Positions 55,098-64,000 of a DNA stretch of 64,000 nt are shown one piece after another. How positions within the stretch are numbered: position 1 is the stretch's first letter; each line of letters begins with the position of its first letter. The stretch is taken from the NCBI GenBank assembly GCA_039519185.1, contig CM076846.1:126484182-126548181 (forward strand). The letters run 5' to 3'. This stretch comes from Astragalus membranaceus. Taxonomy: Eukaryota > Streptophyta > Magnoliopsida > Fabales > Fabaceae. The position numbers were made by a program, and so were the translations under genes. Under the pieces are notes generated by a model. It was not told the origin of the DNA. It saw only the letters and a program-made list of their open reading frames with translations, and ran no database searches.

Positions 55098-56860
55098 TGA
55101 TATTGATTGGAATGTTGGAGTTCAACAACTCCAGAGGTATCCATAGGTACATCACCTAATAAAGGAAATCTAGGATTTCTTTCATTACCTAATTGCATGT
55201 CAGCACATCCACCTTTTTGAGTATTACTATCAAGCTGCTTGAGAGCTACTCTAGGCAAGAAGACTTGTTCAATCTGATTTAGGATATCCCTTTGAGTAGA
55301 TGCATCCATTCTTCTCATGTATTCTAGAATTTCAGCATCTCTCTCTTTGGCTTTTAATTTTTGATCCTCAAGAGCTGGACTCTTAACTTCTTTAGAAGAA
55401 CTAGTGTTCTCCTTGTTGATGTTGATAGCCCCTTGATTATGAGACTTAGCACCTTTTGCAACATGTTTAGCAACACTGGTGCTACCTTTAACTCCATTTT
55501 TCTGAGTATTTTGTTTATTTCTGCCTGCTGCCGGATTTCTTATTTTAACAACCTCAACATTAGGTTGCTTAATTTCAGTACCATTATCAGTGTTTGATCT
55601 CTTCTTACTTGTATTTATCTCAGGTGCATTGCCTTGGTTAGCTAGCACTCCAAACCTGGAGTTTTTGAGCTTGTTATCATACTTGAAGCTTCCATGAGTC
55701 TCTGTAACTGCATTCGGTTGACTAGCAGCTTTGGGTTTTTGATTTCTCTTCTTTTGAAACTTCTTTGGGATATTCCAAGTACCAAATCCTAAGTCAGGAT
55801 TTTCATCTTTCTGGATAATAGATTCAGTAGGACTAGAGTAGCAAGGCTGACTTCCAGCTACCACCATAGCAGAGCTAGTAGAAGGCTGAACATTACCATC
55901 TTCAGTATTATTCACATTTGAAACATTCCCAGGATCCTTACCTAAGAACTCTCTGCATTGTTCCTTTTTATGACCATACTTACCACATCTAAAACAAATC
56001 GCGTGCAAGCCCTCATATTCCAAACAGAGATGATTTCCCCTGATTACTATATGAGAAGCCAACTGGTTGTTAAGATCAATTTCAGCACAAATGCGTGCAA
56101 ATTTCCCCCTGCTATGGAGAGAAGTGACTTGATCAACTTTCAGCATTGTACCAATAGTGTCACCTATTCTTTTGAGAAATATGTCATTGCATAACTCAAC
56201 AGGGAGATTCGGAATGCGAACCCACACAGCTATCTTGTGTGAAATTGCAGCAGACCAGTTAAACAATGGCCGCCATCTCTGCACAATAACATAGTGATCT
56301 GCAATCTTCCATGGCCCTTCAAAAAGAGCCCTTCTGTAATCATCCTGATGCTGCAGTTTAACCAGAAAAAATCCATCTTTCATATCGCTAACCCTAATAG
56401 CTCCTCTTTGCGACCAATCCTTGGTAAGTTTAGCTTCCAGATGCTTAAAGCTCACCTTCTTACCCAAGACTTTGACGATAAGGGTATTGCGCCATGGCTT
56501 GGCCCAAAGATCCAGCTCTTCCTCTGAAAGTGCAACTTCAGGTCTTGGATTGTAGATCTTAGGTTCAGGAGGACCATTCATATGATACTCATTGTACCAT
56601 TTATTTTCAGGAAAATCTTTTTCATTTTCATCCCATAGGGCTTCATCATCAGATTCTTCACCGAAAGCATTCAATAGTTTTTCCTTATACGATTGACCAT
56701 TCTGTTTTTCAGCCATGAGTTCATCCTCTTTTGGTTTCTCATTACTGATAGATTCAGTAGCCTTCATTTTCTTGGTGCTTCTTTGAAGATTATCAAGCTC
56801 CTCTGGCGATGGAGAAGAGCCACCAATGGATGCCACAGTATCCGGAACCCTTGCAGACAT
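55094..56860 (-). CDS. LINE ORF1 protein (588 aa, DUF4283 plus zinc knuckle)
   Basis: An uninterrupted minus-strand frame starts at ATG 56860. Residues about 120-230 form the DUF4283 RNA-binding-like domain of plant LINE ORF1 proteins (WRNTLIVKVLGKKVSFKHL, FEGPWKIADHYVIVQRW). About 70 residues on is the CCHC knuckle CFRCGKYGHKKEQC. The C-terminal half is polar and low in complexity, with a Lys-rich stretch. Such proteins package element RNA. It ends QYQ-stop at 55094, where its TGA overlaps the ORF2 start. Its integrity contrasts with the broken ORF2. Confidence 0.93.
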   Translation of the reverse strand: MSARVPDTVASIGGSSPSPEELDNLQRSTKKMKATESISNEKPKEDELMAEKQNGQSYKEKLLNAFGEESDDEALWDENEKDFPENKWYNEYHMNGPPEPKIYNPRPEVALSEEELDLWAKPWRNTLIVKVLGKKVSFKHLEAKLTKDWSQRGAIRVSDMKDGFFLVKLQHQDDYRRALFEGPWKIADHYVIVQRWRPLFNWSAAISHKIAVWVRIPNLPVELCNDIFLKRIGDTIGTMLKVDQVTSLHSRGKFARICAEIDLNNQLASHIVIRGNHLCLEYEGLHAICFRCGKYGHKKEQCREFLGKDPGNVSNVNNTEDGNVQPSTSSAMVVAGSQPCYSSPTESIIQKDENPDLGFGTWNIPKKFQKKRNQKPKAASQPNAVTETHGSFKYDNKLKNSRFGVLANQGNAPEINTSKKRSNTDNGTEIKQPNVEVVKIRNPAAGRNKQNTQKNGVKGSTSVAKHVAKGAKSHNQGAININKENTSSSKEVKSPALEDQKLKAKERDAEILEYMRRMDASTQRDILNQIEQVFLPRVALKQLDSNTQKGGCADMQLGNERNPRFPLLGDVPMDTSGVVELQHSNQYQ

Positions 56861-56918
56861 TCTCTTGAGACCGAAAATACAAGTTTTTCCTCAGACATTC
56901 TTTGAAGATTATTTTAAT

Positions 56919-57895
<977 letters not shown>

Positions 57896-57899
57896 TAAT

Positions 57900-58090
57900 A
57901 ACCCCACCAACAAGGATATGTCTGAATAGTAACTGGGCTCGGATCCCATTCTAAGGACTCGGGTTCAAATCTTGAGTGTAGCAAAACTCTGTTAGAAGTG
58001 GAGAACCCCACAGACCGACAAAGCCATGGCCAGTCAGGTCCCCAACGTAGATTAATCACCCACAAAACCATAAGAAAACCCCAAACAGAG
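57900..58090 (+). mobile_element. SINE copy A
   Basis: It contains the B-box-like CGGGTTCAAATCTTGAG. The body (AACTCTGTTAGAAGTGGAGA, GTCAGGTCCCCAACGTAGAT) is clearly homologous, in reverse, to the stretch at 59570-59765. This defines a dispersed family. A tRNA-derived SINE is the most likely identity. Ends and target duplication are not fixed. Confidence 0.55.
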
Positions 58091-58945
58091 GCTGATGTGC
58101 ATATTTTTTGGAGGCCCCTCTTGAAGTTTTTGAATTTTGTTAATATTGTACTTAAACTCTATTCTCCAGGAGATTTGAGTAGGGCGGAGTTAGTTTGGAG
58201 GTGAAATATTTTTCTACTATTTTTTAAACCTTTACTCAAAATTGTATAAATTTTATTAAAAAAGTAGACATTTCATTATTGCATGATGGGTTTGGCAGTT
58301 TAATGAATCTAATAATTGTTGGAAATAAAATTAACCACCTACTATTGTCTAACGACGATCAGATAATAACGTACACTATGTGAAAATTTTGACAACATAT
58401 AAAATTCTCTCAAATACTAGATGACCCCAATAACGCTCACTCTCCAAAGTAAATCAGATACAAATTTAAAGTATTTCAGATTAGTACGTCTTGTAAAGAA
58501 GAACTTGAATCCATATATATACAGTTTTGGACTTCCTACACATTTACAAAACTGAGCAGTGTGAGATTTTTTCAAAATGCTCATCAATTTCAGTCAACTT
58601 CAGCACCTCTTATACAATTTGGAGGTTTCTTTTATGTGAACCGCTATTTAGTACGAAATATTTTGAACGAAAGGTAAGAAATATACGAGACACTTGAATT
58701 AACAGCACACCAAATAACAATACACAAGCAGGTGCTAACTTATTATTCGTCATTCTTATGTTTTGTCTCGTTCTAACATGCGTTTCTCTTCTTTTATTTT
58801 GCGTTGAGACGCCATTTCCTGCTCTTAATTTTTTTTCCACCACGAAAAAAAAACTGTTATCCTGATTTCTCTTAAAAACCTAAATAATATACAAAGGGTC
58901 ACCTTCAATCTCTCAATCATTTACAAGGCCATGGAACACGCTAGA
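58091..58945. other. Upstream region of the PILS gene
   Basis: AT-rich, with no other gene recognised. It leads into the TATA box at 58950. Confidence 0.45.
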
Positions 58946-58949
58946 ACCT

Positions 58950-58960
58950 CTATAAAAAGG
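58950..58960 (+). promoter_or_regulatory. Candidate TATA box of the PILS gene
   Basis: CTATAAAAAGG lies about 310 bases before the ATG at 59263. An AG acceptor-like GTAAGCAG at 59221-59228 suggests a possible leader intron. Confidence 0.45.
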
Positions 58961-59262
58961 ATCTGCTGCATAGTACAAAAAACTATACATGCCATTGGAT
59001 TGGAGCTTTGTGATCTAGTGGCAGAGGAGGTTCCCAAATAGCTTACAAATCAACCCTTTGTTTTTTTGGTATTTTCCTCACCTTCATATGTTTTCTTTTA
59101 GCATGTTTTTCCATTTGCTATGTATCTTCTTCTACAAAAGTCATTTTTCTTAGCTTTTCATGGCTTATACATATTTGGAAAAAATTTAACCTTGTCAAAT
59201 TATCTATGTCTTATTTTGTGTAAGCAGAAGTGCTACTAAAACATTTGACAATATCATTATCA

Positions 59263-61742
59263 ATGGCATTTTGGGATCTGTTTTTCGTGGCACTGGTTCC
59301 AATCTTGGAGACACTGTTGGTTACTCTACTTGGCTCAATTATTGCAACTGAACGCTTTAATCTCTTGCGAGGAGTTGATGCACGGAATTACTTGAACAAT
59401 GTAAGTTCACTTCTTTTTATTGTTTTTTTACCAAAGAGAAGGAAGAGAGCTTCATTTATCCTTTTGGAGTTGGAAGAAAAAAAAATAGAAAAACGAAAGA
59501 GAGTAGAAGAGATTTCAAGAGGAGTAGAATAGAAGACATCACTGACATCAAAAACAGTGTAGAGAGGACTTAACTTGTTACGGCTAAAATCTTCTTAAAC
59601 AACGGTTAGATATAAAATGTCAGTGACTAATTTACGCCGGGGAACCTGACCCGTGTGGTTTTCCCATTCTAACAGAGTTTCTGTCGCACCCAAGATTCGA
59701 ACTTGAGATCTTGCTGGTACCGCTTCGATTGAGTTTGATAAAAGTGAGAAATTCTTGGCGTACACTCTTCAAATGTAGTTTTTTATTTCTAAAACTTTTG
59801 CTAGAGGTCTTCTACCCGAGCCTAGCTAATTCAGAGTTCGGTCGGAATATAAATAAAATTTGGCTCCTAAGTTAACTAGAGTGTGTTAACCACTCGCACT
59901 TAACCTTTATTTTTTCTCAATCAGTTTTAGTTTTTTATTTCTAAAATTTAACAATAAAGCTTATGGTCTATATTTTCCCCTGAGCATTTTGTTTGGAAGC
60001 ACTGGCTTTGATTTGTGGCTTCAAAATTTTCATGGTGAGATGATAATGGGGACACAAGAAAACCGACTGCTTAATTTTTACACAATCTATATAATGTAAA
60101 TTAATCAGCAAAAATTTCAGAAAAGCAGTAATTTCATTAATATTGTCTAGTTTATTAAGAAGGTCAAGTTTCACCCACCTTTCAATTAATTTTTTTTAAG
60201 CAATAATTTCATTAATATTGTTTAGTTTATTAAGAAGGTCAAGTTTCACCCACTCGTTAATTTTTTTTTTTATAAGCAGTAATTTCATTAATATTGTCTA
60301 GTTTATTAAGAAGGTCAAGTTTCACCCACCTTTCAGGATTACTTTTAAAATTATACACGTTAAAGTTCTCCATATCAATTATAAATAATTAACACATTAA
60401 GAAAAAGCTTTGAAATGAGTTACTTTTAACTAATACTTTTAATATTTTAATTTTTTTTCCAAAAAACCCCTTCTGTAAATTATGACTTATAGTTAATGAG
60501 AATAACTAAACTCAAACAAATTCCACTAGCTTATTTTGTCACCAACTACTATAAATAAGGAGATAATTGAAAGTTGGCATTTAATATATTTGAAAATTGA
60601 TATATGTTTTTGTTCGGTACTATGCTCCCGGTCTTGATGGTCGGTATTCTGCAGTTAGTAGATGTTTTATCCTTGGTCTTGTTTCTGGCTTCGGGTCTTG
60701 GGATGTTCGACCTTGAGGTGTCCGAGGTTGTCCGATCTTGAGGTGTCCGAGGTCGTTCCTGCAATGACACTCTGATGCTTAAGTCAGTGTATGAGTAAAT
60801 GAGTATTTAGTTAAAAATGATGGCCCTCATTAATGAGCATTAAATGCTGTATTTATAGATTTTGAGTGGTGTTTGTTGTGGCCGATTTGGGCCGTCCGAT
60901 CTCGTGAAATGATCTTGGCCATTGAAGATTGGACTCTAATGATATTAATGGGCTTTCCTAGTAATTGGGCCTTTGGAGGGGGTGTAAAGAGCAAAGACTA
61001 TAATTACCATAACAGTTTTTTTTTATATTTTGGAATAAAAGCACTTTTTATTTCTTATAATATGGATTGGAGGGAATAGTAATATGTTTTATTTTATTTT
61101 TACAAAATAAAGGAATGGTATTATATGAAAAGTTGATTGATGGGGGTATTGTTGGCAGAAACAGGGATGCTGAAAGCCACGCCTATAACGGAATTAAATA
61201 TGGGCCATTAGCCCAGCATCATTTGGCCCAAATGTATTCTCTGCCACACATTTGAACCACATTAAAAAAAAGCTTTTCACCTTTTTATTCCTTTTTTTCT
61301 TTTTTCAAAATGACCATTCCTTTTTTTCTTAAACATTATGGTTTTTTTGACAAAAAAAAACATTATGGTTTAAATTTAGCGACTCATATTTTTAAAAAAA
61401 TGAAATATTTATTCCTTGGGTTATAAATTATAATTCTTATTGTCCATGCTTGCTTGAACAGCTTGTGTTTTACTTGTTCCTTCCCGCGCTTCTCATTGCG
61501 AAGTTAGCTGAAACAATCACGGTTGACCGTTTGGTTGAAATGTGAGTACTTCAATCACCACCCCACAGTTTATCATCATTTTTATAATTTTGTTTCTAAT
61601 GTGTGTTTTATATTTAGGTGGTTCATGTTCGTGAATATCTTTTTAACATTTGTAGTTGGTTCCGTTCTCGGTTGGATGCTTAATAAAATCGCTAAAACCC
61701 CTAAACACCTCAAAGGCCTCGTCAATGGTTGTTGCTCTGCCG
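59263..61742 (+). CDS. PIN-LIKES (PILS) auxin-carrier family gene, 5' portion
   Basis: Exon 1 (59263-59400) starts MAFWDLFFVALVPILETLLV and runs to ATERFNLLRGVDARNYLNN, with a GTAAGT donor. Exon 2 (61462-61541) reads LVFYLFLPALLIAKLAETIT and DRLVEM. Exon 3 (61618-61742) reads WFMFVNIFLTFVVGSVLGWM and KTPKHLKGLVNGCCSAG. This is the N-terminal membrane half of PILS proteins, ER-membrane transporters proposed to control intracellular auxin. About three hydrophobic helices are visible, and splice phases agree across the exons. The expected next residues (NLGN...) are not in the window, so the gene continues beyond 64000 or is broken. No frame defects were seen. Intron 1 is 2.06 kb and holds a SINE, a tandem triplication and a solo LTR. 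Which PILS paralogue it is cannot be told. Confidence 0.88.
59570..59765 (-). mobile_element. SINE copy B (in PILS intron 1)
   Basis: The minus strand has AAGTTCGAATCTTGGGTG (B-box-like), then AACTCTGTTAGAATGGGA and GGGTCAGGTTCCCCGGCGTA. It is homologous to copy A at 57900-58090 in the opposite orientation. Confidence 0.55.
60123..60337 (+). repeat. Three tandem copies of a 75-76 bp unit
   Basis: Copies start at 60123, 60198 and 60274. Each has AAGCAGTAATTTCATTAATA, then TAAGAAGGTCAAGTTTCACC, and a T-rich junction. They are nearly identical, so the triplication is recent. It lies in PILS intron 1. Confidence 0.92.
60611..61014 (-). mobile_element. Solo LTR of a Tat-type element (in PILS intron 1)
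   Basis: 404 bp beginning TGTTCGGTAC and ending TTACCATAACA. It is flanked by GTTTT at 60606-60610 and 61015-61019, a 5-bp target duplication. Shared blocks with the LTRs at 35779 and 45757 include GTTAGTAGATGTTTTATCCT, GTCAGTGTATGAGTAAAT and the terminus. The tandem 24-25 bp units of those LTRs are reduced here to two copies of TCCGA(G/T)...TTGAGGTG. It is a related but distinct subfamily. Confidence 0.9.
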
Positions 61743-62174
61743 GTTCGTATCTCTCAAATATTGTAATTATTATGTTCAATTTATATCATATTATTGATAT
61801 TGATTATTCAATTTTTTTATGTTTGTATTTTTAATTAATTGTCTCCTTTTTCCTCATTTTCTTATTTACTAGTATTCTTATACATGGTGAAATTTGTCAA
61901 AATTGTAACTTGGAGAAAGATAAGGGGATAAAAGTCAGTAAAAATGTTGAGTAAAAGTATTGAGCGGTGGATAAAATATTTTCTCACGAATAAATGTGTA
62001 GTATTATACATCATGCATAATGCACAAAAGGAGTGGCCGTGAGTAAATACAAAGTCTACCTATAGATTTTGACATTTAGTCACAACTTTTGTCTGTAGAT
62101 AAAAGTCGAATTTCATACGGTATTTAGAGATAACTTTTTACAATATATAGTTACTTGATATGGATCAGTCGTTT
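61743..62174. other. Intronic or downstream AT-rich sequence
   Basis: It begins with the GTTCGTAT donor after PILS exon 3. The next PILS exon was not found here. Confidence 0.5.
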
Positions 62175-64000
62175 TTTGTAGGTGATTAGGAATGAGTTAC
62201 AAACTGGTAGTTCATTGTGACTGATTAGGAATGAATTTTGAATTAGTGGTTCATTGTAAGTGATTAGGAACAAATTAGTGATTAGTAGATCATTGTAAGT
62301 GACTAGGACTGAGGTTATGAACTAGTAATTCTTTGTATGTGTTTAGGAATGGGTTATGAACTAGTTGTTCATTGTGAGTGATTAGGAATGGATTTTGGAT
62401 TAGTGGTTCATTGTAAGTAATTAGGAATGAGTTAGGGATTAGGAAATTTTTGTATGTGATTACGAATGGGTTTACAAAATAGTAGTTCTTCATAAATGAT
62501 TAGGTATGGGTTTGTGATTAGGAATGGAGTTTTGTATTAGTAGTTCATTGTAAATGGATAGGAATGAGTAGGGGAATAGTAATTTGTTGTAAGTGATTAG
62601 GAACTAATTGTTTATTTTTAGTGATTAGGAATGAGTTTTGGATTAGTAGTTCATTGTAAGTGATTTGGAATGGAGTTACAGATTAATAGTTCATTATAGG
62701 TGACTTGAAATGGGTTAGGGATTAGTGGTTCATTATAAGTGATAAGGAATGGGGTAACAAACCAGTAGTTCTTTGTAAGTGATTAGGAATGGGTTACGAA
62801 CTTGTAGATCATTGTGAGTGACTAGGAACGGGTTTTGGGTTAGTAGTTCATTGTAAGTGATTAGAATGGATAAGGGATTATTAAATTATTGTATGTGATT
62901 AGGAATGGAGTTACAGTTGTTCATCATAAATAATTAGGTATGGGTTTTGATTTAGTAGTTCAATGTAAGTGATCAAGAATGGAGTTTGGATTAATAGTTC
63001 ATTGTAGGTGACTAGGAATGGGTTAGGAATTAATAGTTCATTATAAGTGATAAGGAAATGGGGTTACGAACTAGTAGTTATTTGTAAGTGATTAGGAATG
63101 GGTTACAAACTAGTAGGTCATTGTGAGTAATTAGGAATGGGTTTTGGGTTAGTAGTTTATTTTAAGTGATTAGGAATGGGTTAGGGGTTAGTAAATTTTA
63201 GCATGTGGTTAGGAATGGGGTTACGAACTAGTATTTCATCATAAGTGATTAGGTATGGGTTTTTGATTAGTAGTTCATTGTAAGTGATCAGGAATGAAGT
63301 TATGGATTAGTAGTTCATTGTAAATGTTAGGAATGGGGTTATGAAATAGTGGTTCGTTGTAAGTGATTAGGAATCGGTTAGGAACTAGTTATTCATTTTG
63401 AGTGATTAGGAATGAGTTTTGGATTAGTAGTTCATTGTAAGTGATTCAGAATCGTTTAGGGAATAGTAAGTCATTGTAAATGATTAGGAATGGGTTATGA
63501 ACTAGTAGTTCATTGTGACGAATGAGTTTTGGATAAGTAGTTCATTGTAAGTGATTAGGAATGAGTTAGAGATTAGTAAATTATTGGATGTGATTAGGAA
63601 CGGGGTTACGAACTAGTAGTTCATCATAAGTGATTAGTAACGGATTTTGGATTAGTAGTTCGTAAGTGATTAGGAATGGAGTTATAGATTAGTAATTCAT
63701 TGTAAATGAATAGGAATGGGTAGGGAACAGTAATTTATTGTAAATGTTAGTAGGAATGGAGTTACGAAATAATAAGTTGTTGTAAGTGATTAGGAATTGG
63801 TTAGGAACTAGTTGTTCATTTTGAGTGATTAGGAATGAGTTTTCGATTAGTGGCTCATTGTAAGTGATTGAGAATGGAGTTACGGGTCATTAGTTCTTTA
63901 TAAGGGATTAGGAATTGGTTTGGAACAAAATGTTCAATGTGAGTGATTAGGAATGAGTTTTGGATTAGTAGTTCATTGTAGGTGTGTTATGGATTAGTAG
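62175..64000. repeat. Satellite-like tandem array, about 39-bp period
   Basis: About 45-48 copies of a unit built from GTGATTAGGAATG...TTAGTAGTTCATTGTAA run to the window edge. Two main monomer types recur: one with GAGTTTTGGATTAGTAG and one with GGGTTACGAACTAGTAG. Copies vary in length by a few bases and diverge by roughly 10-20%. The array follows PILS exon 3, so it may lie in an intron of that gene. Confidence 0.93.

Larger units (their letters stand above)
50953..56906 (-). mobile_element. Nearly complete LINE (L1-type)
   Basis: A 12-bp exact target duplication, GATTATTTTAAT, lies at 50941-50952 and 56907-56918. On the minus strand the element runs from a short leader at 56906 through ORF1 and ORF2 to an A-rich tail at 50953-50961. 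At 5.95 kb it is close to full length for plant L1 elements. ORF1 is open. ORF2 carries two frameshifts and two stops. Confidence 0.95.

Overview
This window is nuclear DNA from a flowering plant, most likely a eudicot. The evidence is AT-rich sequence, spliced exons with GT/AG introns, plant-specific protein families (PILS, NACK-type kinesin, ARF, SKU5-like, DUR3), and a dense nest of plant transposable elements. I see no prokaryotic or organellar features, no rRNA and no intact tRNA. The species cannot be named from the sequence alone. Only one ordinary host gene is convincing: the 5' part of a PIN-LIKES (PILS) auxin-carrier gene at 59263-61742, which runs off the right edge. Almost everything else is mobile DNA.

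Layout. 1-5290: an inverted Tat/Ogre-type integrase fragment, a minisatellite, a polypurine tract and a roughly 3.1 kb Ogre-type LTR abutting the terminal arm of a CACTA transposon. 6276-9280: two tandem Helitron-like elements with GC-rich minisatellites. 9361-11259: a candidate solo LTR carrying a PIF/Harbinger MITE. 11598-13690: a hAT MITE, a CACTA end, a LINE tail and SINE-like sequences. 13847-19165: Pack-CACTA element 1, with SKU5-like, ABCB-transporter and kinesin-7 fragments. 19337-19940: a LINE tail. 20263-28908: a decayed Ty1/copia element with 239-bp LTRs, whose gag is split by Pack-CACTA element 3 (20667-24280; ARF, asparagine synthetase and aldo-keto reductase fragments). 30509-35143: Pack-CACTA element 2 (galactosyltransferase, DUR3 urea transporter and Ulp1 protease fragments). 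35779-46500: a Tat-lineage Ty3/gypsy element on the minus strand, with an antisense accessory ORF and an extra LTR. 46681-49540: a Mutator-like element carrying an apparently intact spliced gene for an OTU cysteine protease fused to transposase remnants. 49913-50147: a CpG-rich hAT MITE. 50953-56906: a nearly complete LINE. 57063 onward: a TA microsatellite, SINEs, the PILS gene with a repeat-filled first intron, and a roughly 39-bp satellite running off the right edge.

Most notable. Three non-autonomous CACTA elements each hold pieces of at least three unrelated host genes. All nine fragments lie in the same orientation relative to a short subterminal motif that is also found in a fourth, truncated CACTA arm. 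That polarity suggests one terminus acts as a promoter/5' leader for chimeric transcripts. The second notable object is the OTU-encoding Mutator element, which has lost the transposase catalytic core but kept a four-exon, 556-codon open reading frame between TIRs flanked by symmetric clusters of the palindrome TTCGAA.

Most element boundaries rest on target-site duplications read directly from the sequence. Family names rest on protein motifs recognised by eye; no database search was run.
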